Shown here one piece after another: positions 53,044 through 61,930 of a DNA stretch of 64,000 bases. Numbering within the stretch: position 1 is the first letter of the stretch; each line of letters starts with the position of its first letter. The DNA comes from Chitinophaga varians (GTDB lineage Bacteria > Bacteroidota > Bacteroidia > Chitinophagales > Chitinophagaceae): NCBI RefSeq assembly GCF_012641275.1, contig NZ_JABAIA010000002.1, positions 1,054,001 to 1,118,000 of the forward strand, given 5' to 3'. The notes beneath the pieces are model-generated. The model had not been told where the DNA came from. It did no database searches and was given only the letters and a program-made list of their open reading frames with translations. A program made the translations under genes and the position numbers.

Positions 53044-54534
53044 TTAGTAACCCGGGTTCTGCGTCAGTTTGTTGACGCTGAGGTCGATCTCCACCTGTGG
53101 AATAGGCATCAGTTCATTCTTGCCTGCTTTGAAGCCCAGCGGTCCGAATACCTGTGGCGCTCTTCCCTGGCGGATCACATCAAAGAAGCGGTCGCGCTCC
53201 ATGGCCAGTTCTATCTGTCTTTCGTGCCAGATAGCGAGGCGGAGCTGTGCCTGGTCGGTGGTGGTCACATCGGGCAGGATGGCGTTGTTGCCGGCGCGTG
53301 CACGGGCTCTTACAGCGTTGAGGGAGCTAAGCGCCTGACCACTGTTGCCTAATTCGTTGGCAGCTTCGGCGTTCATCAGCAGTACTTCTGCATAACGGAT
53401 CACGCGTATGTTCTGGTCGGCGCCTTCGTTATAGCCCGATACCCACTGAGTGAAAGGCACATATGATTTGTAATTAAAACGGCGATTGATGCCTACGTTT
53501 TTAATACTGTCACCTTCTGCGGTAATGGTGCCTCTGAACAGGATGGTAGCGTTTTTACGCGGATCTCCGGGCTCATAGGCGTCTACCAGCGCCTGCGTAG
53601 GAGTGTTAAAGCCCCATCCGCCACCAGGTTGACTCTTAACGCCCTGTATCTGAGAATACTGAGAGTTGGAGGCGTCTTTGTTACCGATGATAGTCTGACA
53701 TTGAATTTCAAAAATGGATTCCACCGAGTTCTCGTTCGGAATGCGGAACAGTTTCCCGTAGTTGGGGAAAAGGCTGTAACCCAGGCCCATTACCTGATTG
53801 GTGTAGGTAAACACGTCCTGCCATTTTTTCTGGTACATGGCCACTTTAGCGTTTAAGGCCAGGGCAGCGCCTTTGGTGGCACGACCAAGATCGGTGGCGC
53901 CGTAGCTGGGCGGTAATACGGCTGCAGCTTCTGTCAGGTCTTTTTCGATGGCTGCCCACACGTCCGCTTTGGGAGTGCGTGGCAGGTTATATTCTTCCGG
54001 ACCTTTCGGGGTATGTAGCCTAAGTGGAACATCGCCATAGGCGCGCACCAGCCGGAAGTAGGCATAGGCACGTACAAATTTGGCTTCTGCCAGGTAACGG
54101 TTTTTCAGGGCATCGTCCATGTCGATCTTGGGCACGCTGTCCAGTACCTGGTTGCAGAGGTTGACTTCCTGGTATTGTCCTTTCCAGAAGTCAGCCACCT
54201 GGCCATCAGAGGCAGTTACTGTAAAGTTATCGAAGTTGCTCAGAAAGCTGGCGTCGTTGGGATCGCTGCCTTTCTCTGTTTCTTCGGAGCCCAGGTCTTC
54301 CACGGACAACGCTGCAAAGGCTACCTGGCGCCACTCATGAAGGTTGGCGTACATGGCATTAACAGCTTTGGTGGCATCAGCTTCCGTTTTCCAGAATACC
54401 TCTGCCGGTTGTTGTCCCTGGGGTGGCACATCCAGAAAACTTTTTCCGCAGCCGGCGGTAATGACCAGCAGCACTGGTAATGCAAAGCTGGCAATACGTT
54501 TTATATATAGTGTGTGATTTCTTTTCATGGTCAT
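53044..54534 (-). CDS. SusD/RagB nutrient-binding lipoprotein, PUL B
   Basis: A 496-residue SusD-like lipoprotein. An ATG at 54528 is a close alternative start. The lipobox is ITAGC, followed by GKSFLDVPPQGQ. The family hallmark AEAKFVRAYAYFRLVRAYGDVPL is present, and it ends in VNKLTQNPGY. It is 10 nt after the SusC stop and would form the SusCD pair that captures the glucan for import. Confidence 0.93.
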   Translation of the reverse strand: MTMKRNHTLYIKRIASFALPVLLVITAGCGKSFLDVPPQGQQPAEVFWKTEADATKAVNAMYANLHEWRQVAFAALSVEDLGSEETEKGSDPNDASFLSNFDNFTVTASDGQVADFWKGQYQEVNLCNQVLDSVPKIDMDDALKNRYLAEAKFVRAYAYFRLVRAYGDVPLRLHTPKGPEEYNLPRTPKADVWAAIEKDLTEAAAVLPPSYGATDLGRATKGAALALNAKVAMYQKKWQDVFTYTNQVMGLGYSLFPNYGKLFRIPNENSVESIFEIQCQTIIGNKDASNSQYSQIQGVKSQPGGGWGFNTPTQALVDAYEPGDPRKNATILFRGTITAEGDSIKNVGINRRFNYKSYVPFTQWVSGYNEGADQNIRVIRYAEVLLMNAEAANELGNSGQALSSLNAVRARARAGNNAILPDVTTTDQAQLRLAIWHERQIELAMERDRFFDVIRQGRAPQVFGPLGFKAGKNELMPIPQVEIDLSVNKLTQNPGY

Positions 54535-54544
54535 CGTCTTTAAA

Positions 54545-57500
54545 TTAGAAGGTCACGTTTACACCGAAATTGTAGGTGGCATACAGGGGATAAACACTCT
54601 TGTCGATACCTTGACTGGTGGGGATACCACCAATTTCAGGCGAGAAGCCACGGTAGCGGAAGAAGTTGAACGCGTTTTGGGCGCTTGCAAAGAAACGCAG
54701 GTTCTGCATGCCCCAGCGGTTGGCGATGGCTTTAGCCATTGTGTAGCCCAGTTGTATATTTCGGATACGGAAGTAAGAACCACTTTCCACAAAGAAGGTG
54801 TTGGGCAGGTAGTTCTGTCCGCCGCCTACGTTGGCAGAAGGGTAGGTGTTGGAAGTACCTTCGCCATGCCAGCGGTTATCAAAAAACTCTTTGGTAAAGT
54901 TTTCGTTGCCATAACGTAAGGCGATGTTGGCATTGTATACGTCAATACCCGCGACACCCTGGAATTCCACGGCCAGGTCGAAGTTTTTATAATTGAAGCT
55001 GGTATTGATGCCGTAGGTGTATTTAGGATTCGGATTACCGATAGGTACACGGTCTTTGCCATCTATTATACCATCGTTGTTGATATCGCGATACCTGAAA
55101 TCACCTGGTTTGGCTGATTTTTGCGCGGAAGCAGCTACTTCTGCTGCATTCTGGAAAACACCGTCTACCTGGTAACCAAAGTACTGGCCAATGGGCTGGC
55201 CCACGATGGTACGGGTAAGCAGGCCACCGCTGGTAGATGCGTCACCACCGCCATAGATGGGGTAGTCTGTATTGCTGACTTCCAGTACTTTGTTGTTGTT
55301 GATGCTGAAGTTACCGCCAATGGAATAACCGAAACCGCTTTCTGTCTGATCTTTCCAGTTTGCTGCAAACTCCCAGCCCTGGTTACGGAACGTAGCCTGG
55401 TTGGCGGTCATCTTGGAATCCTGCGTACCCAGCGACATGAGTATCGGTACATCGAAAATGGCCGACAGTGTTTTTTTGTTATAGAAGCCGGCTTCTACAT
55501 ACAATCTGTTTTTTAACACGCTGGCTTCAATGGCTGCATCAATGCCTTCAGATTTTTCCCAGAAGAGGGCAGGAGGGACCAGTGACGTGACGCTTGCGCC
55601 GGTATAAACACCGCCACCGAAGATGGCTGTCAGATAAGGTAATTGATTGATCCGCTGTATGGAGAGGGAAGGCGGAACGGAAGCGTTGCCCACCTGGCCC
55701 CAGCTGCCACGCAGTTTCAGGTTGTCGAAAATACCGGTGTTTTTAATGAATGGCTCTTCACTAAGTACCCAGCCTAAGCCTACAGAAGGGAAGTAGCCCC
55801 ACTGGTCGCCCGGAGAAAACTGTGAGGCGCCGTCAGCACGGATAGAGGCTGTCAGCAGGTATTTATCTTTATACGCATAGTTGACGCGGCCAAAGTAGGA
55901 AGCAATGTTGATCAGTTCACCTTCGTCGGTCACGGAACGGCCGTCGGTATTGCCCAGGCGCAGGTATTTAGTGCCTTCGTTGTTATTGGGCACATTATCT
56001 GCGCTGGCAATCAGTTTGTAAAACCGCCGCTGTTGTGCTGCCTGGCCCAGCAATACTTTCAGGTTGTGATCACCGAATTTGTTGTCATAGGTAAGGGTGT
56101 TTTCCACAATCCAGTTCTGGCGACTGGCGGTGGTGCGGGTCAGTTTGCTCACTTTGTTGAACTGGTTGGTAGTGGCCCAATATTGTGGTGTATAGTTCCG
56201 GATGATACTATCACCATATTCGCCGCCTACACTGCTGTGAAAAACAAAATGTTTGGCAAAACGCAGGTCTGCATATACGTTACCGGTGATCATGCGCCGT
56301 TTGGTGGTTTGGTCGTAGAAGTCCAGGGATGCCTGAGGGTTTTTGCCTGCGCCGGTACCGAGATTCAGTTTATCGGGATCTCCATAGGAGCCATCCGGAT
56401 TAAACACTGGTACAATTGGGGCGGAAGTATACAGCTGCAGGAAGTAAGCATCCGGAATATCGTTGCTGTTGTAAGCTGCCGCAGTAACGGAGTAACCTAT
56501 TTTCAATGGTTCAAACACCTGAAAATCATTTTGCAGGCGCGCTGTGATGCGGGAGAAATCATTGGTTTTGATCAAACCATCCTGTTTCATATAACTCAGG
56601 GAAAAATTATAGCTGGATTTCTCCGTACCACCATTGATAGATAACTGATGGTTCGTGGTGAAGGCATTGCGCATCTCCTGTTTAAACCAGTCAGTGCCGG
56701 CGCCATAAGCGTTAGGATCAAGGCGGAGCGAGTTACCGTTAATGGTGCTCAGTTCGTTGATGATGGTTGCATATTCGTTGCCATTGGCCATTTTCACTTT
56801 GTTAGTGGCACGTTGCATGCCTACGTAACCGGTATAGTTGACGCTGGTTTTGCCGGCACGTCCCTTTTTGGTAGTGATCAGCACCACGCCATTGGCTGCC
56901 CGCATACCATAGATGGCTTCGCTGGAGGCGTCTTTCAGGATGCTCATGTTTTCGATGTCGCCGGGATTGAGGAAGCTGATGTCATCATACCATACACCAT
57001 CTACCACATACAGCGGACTGGGAGAGCCATATACCGTGCCCGTACCACGAATTTTGATGGTGGGCACGCCGCCGGGTTTGCCGTCGTTGACAATCTGCAC
57101 ACCGGCTACTTTGCCTTGCAGGCCGCTCATGGCGTTGGTGACAGGCTGTTTGTTGATTTCGTCTCCTTTTACCTGGGAGATGGAACCGGTGATATCTACT
57201 TTACGTTGTACACCGTAACCAACAACCACTACCTGCTGCATCTGGCTCACGGATTCTTCCAGTACTATGTCCAGCTGCTGGCGGTTGCTTACAGGCACTT
57301 CCTGTGAAGTGAAGCCGATAAAGCTTGCCACCAGGGTGGCATTGTCCGGCGCGGTGATGGTATAGGAGCCATCGGGGCCGCTCACGGTGCCTTTGGCGGT
57401 CCCTTTTATGGTGATGGTAGCGCCGGGGATGGGCGAACCATCTTTCTTGCTGGTGACTTTACCGGTGATTTTTATCTCCTGTGACATGATCACCACGAGA

Positions 57501-57838
57501 TTGTTTTCCACCAGTTTGTACCGCAGGGAAGTGCCGGCAAAGAGCGTGCTCATTACCGCGTCCAGCCCGGAATTGGTGACGTCTACATTAACTTTTTTTC
57601 TGATTTCGGTCAAGGCATTATTGTACAGAAAACGGTAGTTACCCTGCTGTTCAATACTACTCAACACCTGTGAGATCTCCGCTTTTTTGAGCTTGAGGGT
57701 GATGGTAGCCTGCCCCTTAACGGCGGCGGATACCTGGAGAAAACACGCCAGTAATAATAACGTGGTGAGTTTCATAATAACAAGTGCTTTTTTCAGGGCA
57801 TAGGAATACCTGTCCCTAAATTCTAGCGATATTTTCAT
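54545..57838 (-). CDS. SusC/RagA TonB-dependent transporter with STN domain, PUL B
   Basis: A 1097-residue SusC-type receptor. After a signal region ending at AAVKGQ, an STN domain (about 44-118, ITLKLKKAEISQVLSSIEQQ), carboxypeptidase-regulatory-like domain (120-200, GKVTSKKDGSPIPGATI), plug (about 205-325) and barrel follow. SILKDASSEAIYGMRAANGVVLITTKKG is the SusC signature. The end NFGVNVTF is a typical barrel terminus. The STN domain should contact the FecR encoded 168 nt upstream. Confidence 0.94.
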   Translation of the reverse strand: MKISLEFRDRYSYALKKALVIMKLTTLLLLACFLQVSAAVKGQATITLKLKKAEISQVLSSIEQQGNYRFLYNNALTEIRKKVNVDVTNSGLDAVMSTLFAGTSLRYKLVENNLVVIMSQEIKITGKVTSKKDGSPIPGATITIKGTAKGTVSGPDGSYTITAPDNATLVASFIGFTSQEVPVSNRQQLDIVLEESVSQMQQVVVVGYGVQRKVDITGSISQVKGDEINKQPVTNAMSGLQGKVAGVQIVNDGKPGGVPTIKIRGTGTVYGSPSPLYVVDGVWYDDISFLNPGDIENMSILKDASSEAIYGMRAANGVVLITTKKGRAGKTSVNYTGYVGMQRATNKVKMANGNEYATIINELSTINGNSLRLDPNAYGAGTDWFKQEMRNAFTTNHQLSINGGTEKSSYNFSLSYMKQDGLIKTNDFSRITARLQNDFQVFEPLKIGYSVTAAAYNSNDIPDAYFLQLYTSAPIVPVFNPDGSYGDPDKLNLGTGAGKNPQASLDFYDQTTKRRMITGNVYADLRFAKHFVFHSSVGGEYGDSIIRNYTPQYWATTNQFNKVSKLTRTTASRQNWIVENTLTYDNKFGDHNLKVLLGQAAQQRRFYKLIASADNVPNNNEGTKYLRLGNTDGRSVTDEGELINIASYFGRVNYAYKDKYLLTASIRADGASQFSPGDQWGYFPSVGLGWVLSEEPFIKNTGIFDNLKLRGSWGQVGNASVPPSLSIQRINQLPYLTAIFGGGVYTGASVTSLVPPALFWEKSEGIDAAIEASVLKNRLYVEAGFYNKKTLSAIFDVPILMSLGTQDSKMTANQATFRNQGWEFAANWKDQTESGFGYSIGGNFSINNNKVLEVSNTDYPIYGGGDASTSGGLLTRTIVGQPIGQYFGYQVDGVFQNAAEVAASAQKSAKPGDFRYRDINNDGIIDGKDRVPIGNPNPKYTYGINTSFNYKNFDLAVEFQGVAGIDVYNANIALRYGNENFTKEFFDNRWHGEGTSNTYPSANVGGGQNYLPNTFFVESGSYFRIRNIQLGYTMAKAIANRWGMQNLRFFASAQNAFNFFRYRGFSPEIGGIPTSQGIDKSVYPLYATYNFGVNVTF

Positions 57839-57919
57839 ACTTTTAAATCCAGAGGTGAAAGTGATGGAAGCTTGCGGCTTGGCGTGTCGGCAAGTTTCCT
57901 GATAAGGCTGAATCTTCGG

Positions 57920-57943
57920 CGGGAAATGTTAGCGCATTTCCCG
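57920..57943 (-). promoter_or_regulatory. Stem-loop in the FecR-SusC gap, PUL B
   Basis: A perfect 9-bp stem CGGGAAATG/CATTTCCCG with a 6-nt loop, about 81 nt upstream of the susC start. As in PUL A, the T tract lies on the + strand, so the transcribed strand reads A-rich sequence before the stem. A leader role is inferred. Confidence 0.5.
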
Positions 57944-58006
57944 TTTTGGTTTTGGTTGGATCACGAGCTGTTAATTAAATGTGTGTTCATAACGTTGTCA
58001 AATTAT

Positions 58007-59086
58007 TCAGTGGATAATGATGGTGTCGTTCTGTATCTCATAACGGAAAGCGGCTGTCAGCTGTAACGCGCTCAGCGCCTGCTGCACGGTTTCCTGCTCA
58101 AATATGCCGGTAAAGCGAAGTTGCTGCAACTGTGGATTGTCGAACCGTACTTTTACCCCGAAAAACCGTTCCATCTGTTGGGCCAGTTCTGTAAACGATT
58201 CATCTTTAAATACCAGCTTGTTGTCCATCCAGGATGTTTCTGTAATGGCAGTGGTTTGTGCTGCGTAATAAGAAACATGGCTGAGCGTGACCGTTGTTTC
58301 TGCTTTGGCTGTCTGCGCTTTGGCGGAGCGGGCAACAGCGGGCAACTGGTTCAGCACCACGATTTTTTCGCTGGGCTTAAGAATGATCCGGGTGGCGTTG
58401 TGCTTTATAATGGCTTCTATGCTACCAGTAATCAGAGAGGCTTCCGTGGTTTTGTCTTCCGGGTACGACCGTACGTTGAAACGGGTGCCCAGTACACGGA
58501 TGTCCATCGTTTCCGTATGAATAACTAATGGATGGTCTGCTTGTTTGGCCACATCAAAAAAAGCTTCTCCGGAGAGTGTTACGCTCCGGTCACCTTTACC
58601 AAAATCTTTGCTATAGGAGAGTTTGCTTCCTGCGTTTAGCCATACCCGTGTTCCGTCCGCCAGTTGAATGCTGGTACGCGAACCGTTGCGGGTGGTCACC
58701 TCGCTGGTTATGGCGTTGCTGTTTTTTTTAGCAGATGTCCACCACCAGGCGGCCATGCAAAGCAGTACGCCGGTAGAGATGGCGGCAGCCCACAGATAGG
58801 GGCGGCGGGACCGTATGGCGGTAAGTGGTATGGGTGTTTCGGCGGGGACGTGGCCAATCGGGATGCCCATGGCCTGCATCCGGCTGATATGCCGGTCGTG
58901 CGCAGCCATGGCCGAGTCTTCACTGGTGGCTGCTGCCGTTTTCTGCCACAGCTCATCTACCAGGCCCGCCGGCAGCTCTGTGTCAGGATTGTCACGCAGC
59001 AGTGCCGACAGCTCCTGCAGTTCATCCGCAGTAGCTTCGTTCGCCAGTTTGCGCGCCATCAGTTCCCAAATACGTCTCGTGTTCAT
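58007..59086 (-). CDS. FecR-type anti-sigma factor, PUL B
   Basis: A 359-residue FecR protein. The cytoplasmic part (1-92) starts MNTRRIWELMARKLANEATADELQ. The membrane helix is about 96-115 (LWAAAISTGVLLCMAAWWW). The FecR domain (130-225) has RTSIQLADGTRVWLNAGSKLSYS and GEAFFDV. A linker rich in Ala/Lys/Thr (about 240-270) leads to the DUF4974-like end (LVFKDESFTELAQQMERFFGVKVRF). It ends in DTIIIH. It is paired with the sigma gene 73 nt upstream. Confidence 0.92.
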   Translation of the reverse strand: MNTRRIWELMARKLANEATADELQELSALLRDNPDTELPAGLVDELWQKTAAATSEDSAMAAHDRHISRMQAMGIPIGHVPAETPIPLTAIRSRRPYLWAAAISTGVLLCMAAWWWTSAKKNSNAITSEVTTRNGSRTSIQLADGTRVWLNAGSKLSYSKDFGKGDRSVTLSGEAFFDVAKQADHPLVIHTETMDIRVLGTRFNVRSYPEDKTTEASLITGSIEAIIKHNATRIILKPSEKIVVLNQLPAVARSAKAQTAKAETTVTLSHVSYYAAQTTAITETSWMDNKLVFKDESFTELAQQMERFFGVKVRFDNPQLQQLRFTGIFEQETVQQALSALQLTAAFRYEIQNDTIIIH

Positions 59087-59159
59087 AACGTGAAATAAGA
59101 TGCTCTTCCTACAGGATCTCTTTTTTCACGAAATCTACCAAAGGGGAATAAAAAAAAAT

Positions 59160-59738
59160 TTAAGGCTGTAACCGCTGCGGTTTTTTCAGCGAGGTATTGA
59201 TCGCGCGGGCAATCCTGGCAAGGGCGATGGCCAGTTGATTGTCGATGGTTTTAACGGAGATGTCCAGGATTTCTGCGATCTCTTTGTAGCGGAGACCGTC
59301 TTCTTTAATTAGTTTGAAGATGATTTTGCAGCGGGGCGGGAGATCGCTTACTGCCTGCTCAAACTTCGCCAGCAGCTCGGCGCTGATCAGCTGCTCTTCA
59401 GGGTTGTAATGCGGGCTTTCCATGTCCAGCTCCAGCTCATCCAGGGAAAGCGCGTTTTTCTTTTGCTGCTGCAGGAGGTATTTAAGGGCCACGTTTTTAG
59501 TGCTCACGTACAGGTACACCCGCAGATTGTTGACTTCCGTCAGCCGCCGGCGGCCCTGCCATATATTAATAAATACGTCGGATACTACTTCTTCTGCGAT
59601 TTGTGCCGAGCGGACAAAAGAACCGGCAAATTGTACCAGCGGCTCATAGAAATGCAGGAACAGCTCTTTATAGGCTGATTCGTCGTCGTGTAAGCTGATA
59701 CGGCGCTGCAATTCCTGTATGTTATTGGCCGGGAGCAT
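59160..59738 (-). CDS. ECF sigma factor, PUL B
   Basis: A 192-residue ECF sigma. Region 2 contains SAQIAEEVVSDVFINIW. Region 4 contains LPPRCKIIFKLIKEDGLRYKEIAEILDISVKTIDNQLAIAL. It starts MLPANNIQELQRRISLHDDES, a usual FecI-like N-terminus in Bacteroidota. The C-terminus is basic and polar, unlike the other two sigmas of the window. It is expected to transcribe PUL B. Confidence 0.93.
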   Translation of the reverse strand: MLPANNIQELQRRISLHDDESAYKELFLHFYEPLVQFAGSFVRSAQIAEEVVSDVFINIWQGRRRLTEVNNLRVYLYVSTKNVALKYLLQQQKKNALSLDELELDMESPHYNPEEQLISAELLAKFEQAVSDLPPRCKIIFKLIKEDGLRYKEIAEILDISVKTIDNQLAIALARIARAINTSLKKPQRLQP

Positions 59739-59799
59739 CGTGGCATAAGCTGCTATGCGGCCAAGATAAGTTAAAAATCAATACCGGCCTTCAATAAAC

Positions 59800-60438
59800 T
59801 CATTGTTCCCCTTTGGGAGATATACGGTACGCGCATCTTCTGGCGCCCGACAAAAGGTGGTCCACCCGCTTTACTTCCGCTCCTTCACCCATTACCTCCC
59901 GGAAAGTTTCCAGCTCGGCAGAGCAGAAACCCTGGCAAACCTCCGCAGCCACGCAGATAGGACAGTGGTGCTCTATCAGCATATACCCTTCTTCGTCTTT
60001 TTCCCAGGTGGCCATATATCCCTCAGCGTCCCGCGTCTCGGCCAGTTTGTTGATTTTGCCTTCCAGCGTGCTCTCGCTTCCGGTGACTTGCAGATACTTG
60101 TCCAGCCCCGCTTTTTTACTGTTGTTGATGACCGCCTGCAGCGCTTCCGGCCCCAGCGTGTCCCTGATGGTATTGATCAGGCGTACCGTTAGTTCCGCGT
60201 GTGAGTCAGGGAAACGGCTGTTCCCCTTCTGGGTCAGTGACCATATCTGCTGTGGCCTGCCCCTTCCTTTAGATACGTTGGATGCTTCCACCAGTCCTTC
60301 GCTGCTCAGCTTCAGGAGTTGAAAACGTGCGCCCTCCACTGTTATGTTCAGGGCTTCGGCTACTACTGTCAGAGGCTGAGGCCCTCTGGTCTTCAATATC
60401 CACAACGCTCTTTCGTTCTCCTGCAAAATATTATTCAT
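59800..60438 (-). CDS. SufR/ArsR-type Cys-rich repressor
   Basis: A 212-residue regulator. The ATG at 60438 is preferred to a TTG at 60447. A winged helix (about 6-75) has PLTVVAEALNITVEGARFQLLKLSSEGLV and the wing GRGRPQQIWSLT. The C-terminal part binds a metal or Fe-S cluster through HCPICVAAEVCQGFC (C159, C162, C168, C172) and perhaps C202 in RRCAYRI, as in SufR-like regulators. It is divergent from the RND efflux genes, with an operator dyad between them, so it most likely represses both. The inducing signal would be redox, iron or drug stress; this is inferred. Confidence 0.82.
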   Translation of the reverse strand: MNNILQENERALWILKTRGPQPLTVVAEALNITVEGARFQLLKLSSEGLVEASNVSKGRGRPQQIWSLTQKGNSRFPDSHAELTVRLINTIRDTLGPEALQAVINNSKKAGLDKYLQVTGSESTLEGKINKLAETRDAEGYMATWEKDEEGYMLIEHHCPICVAAEVCQGFCSAELETFREVMGEGAEVKRVDHLLSGARRCAYRISPKGEQ

Positions 60439-60485
60439 AATAAACAAAGTGTTTATTTGGTTTATTCACAAATTTACTATTTTTG
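60439..60485. promoter_or_regulatory. Operator dyad and efflux promoter
   Basis: AATAAACA-aag-TGTTTATT (60439-60457) is a perfect 8-bp dyad right before the regulator start. TTTG at 60456-60459 and TATTTTTG at 60478-60485 fit a Bacteroidota -33/-7 promoter reading towards the efflux genes, 18 bp apart. The dyad touches the -33 box, so binding would block it and also the regulator leader. Bases 60486-60660 hold no convincing gene. Confidence 0.68.
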
Positions 60486-60660
60486 CATCAGATAAACAAT
60501 TCAATGGCCGGAAATCCGCTCCTGTACTGACAAGGCGCGGGCAACCAGCCTTCACTCCCATGCCCATACAAGACTGGCAGGCAATACTGCTGCAGCTCTC
60601 CTGCTGCGGAATGGCATCGCTATGCTTTTATGCGCCGGAGCATCATAAAAACATGATACC

Positions 60661-61845
60661 ATGCAACGAACATTAACTTTCCCCGCTGCTGCCCTGGTGG
60701 TGCTTTCTGTTTTGACAGCCTGCAGCAGCGGCCATACTGAAGCCGGTTATGGCAATGAACCGCAGCCTTACCCCGTACTGACGCTCAATGCATCAGAAAC
60801 GACCATTCATACGGACTATCCCGCTACTGTACGCGGTCAGCAGAACATAGAAATAAGGCCGAAAGTAGACGGTTATGTGGCCCAAATACTGGTAGACGAA
60901 GGCGCCACCGTTAAAAAAGGGCAACTCCTCTTTAAAATAAATGCGCCTCAATATGAACAGGAAGTGCTCACCGCCCAGGCGGCCATCAAAAGCGCCGAAG
61001 CGGCTGTCAACACCGCCCGCATGCAGGTACGTAAAGTAACGCCGCTAGTGAAAAAAGAAATCGTCAGCAACTACGAACTGGAAGCTGCTGAACTGGCGCT
61101 GCAAGCCCGCGAAGCGGAACTCGCCCAGACTAAGGCCAGCCTGCAAAACGCACGCGTCAATCTCAGCTATACCACCATCTACAGTCCGGCCGACGGCGTG
61201 ATCGGCACCCTGCCTTATAAAATCGGTAGCCTCGTGGCGCCTAACAGCGATCAACCGCTCACCATTCTTTCTGACATCGCCAATGTGCACGTGTATTTTT
61301 CTTTCACGGAAAAACAACTGCTGGACCTCGCCGGTACGGATGCCAGCACAACACTGGACGCTAAGCTGAAACAACTGCCACCGGTACAACTGGTGCTGGC
61401 TAACGGTAACGAATATACGGAAAAAGGAAAGGTGGAAACTACCGGTGGCCTTATCAATAATGCTACCGGCGCTATCAGCATGCGTGCGGTCTTCTCCAAC
61501 AAGGCAGGCCTCATCCGGAGCGGCAGCAGCGCTACTATCCGCATTGTTCAGCCAGTCAGCAACGCGCTCATGGTCCCGGCTAAAGCAACATATGAAATGC
61601 AGGGCAAAAAATTTGTCTTCACCGTAGACGCTGCCGGCGCTGCCCGCTCCCGCGAAATCACGGTGAGTGACCGCTCCTCCGGCGACGCCTATATCGTCAG
61701 CAACGGTCTGCAGGCCGGCGACAGGATCATCACCGATGGCATCGGCTCCCTGAAAGACGGGACGAAAATAAAACCGGTGGCCGCTGCTAACACTGTCGCC
61801 TCGACCACCCCCGGACTGAAGTCCGGGGCTACGGCTACGCGCTAA
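60661..61845 (+). CDS. RND efflux periplasmic adaptor lipoprotein
   Basis: A 394-residue membrane-fusion protein of the AcrA/HlyD type. The lipobox is LTAC (C21), placing it on the inner membrane. The biotinyl-lipoyl halves flank a helical hairpin: IEIRPKVDGYVAQILVDEGATVKKGQLL (about 60-90) and ARVNLSYTTIYSPADGVIGTL (about 163-185), with a coiled coil between (about 98-160). A beta-barrel (about 195-280) and membrane-proximal domain follow. The last 13-14 residues (TPGLKSGATATR) are encoded by a REP-like hairpin (61809-61832), so they are probably not conserved. The pump gene follows 85 nt later. Confidence 0.93.
   Translation: MQRTLTFPAAALVVLSVLTACSSGHTEAGYGNEPQPYPVLTLNASETTIHTDYPATVRGQQNIEIRPKVDGYVAQILVDEGATVKKGQLLFKINAPQYEQEVLTAQAAIKSAEAAVNTARMQVRKVTPLVKKEIVSNYELEAAELALQAREAELAQTKASLQNARVNLSYTTIYSPADGVIGTLPYKIGSLVAPNSDQPLTILSDIANVHVYFSFTEKQLLDLAGTDASTTLDAKLKQLPPVQLVLANGNEYTEKGKVETTGGLINNATGAISMRAVFSNKAGLIRSGSSATIRIVQPVSNALMVPAKATYEMQGKKFVFTVDAAGAARSREITVSDRSSGDAYIVSNGLQAGDRIITDGIGSLKDGTKIKPVAAANTVASTTPGLKSGATATR
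61809..61832. repeat. REP-like hairpin inside the adaptor gene 3' end
   Basis: CCCCGGACT-ga-AGTCCGGGG followed by CTAC. The layout (hairpin plus GCTAC tail) and bases match the pair at 22292-22476, where the unit is CCCAGGGCT-aa-AGCCCTGGG-GCTACA-like. It ends 13 nt before the adaptor stop. Confidence 0.72.
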
Positions 61846-61930
61846 TCATCGCCCCGCAGATTTATTACAAACGGTACCGGCTACACGCTGGTACCGGTAG
61901 CTACTGCTTTGTCCTTTTAAAAAAGATCGT

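Noticed and set aside
60449..60676. A 75-codon plus-strand open frame before the efflux adaptor
   Set aside because: It overlaps the operator and promoter, has no family features and runs into the adaptor start; it is most likely leader sequence.
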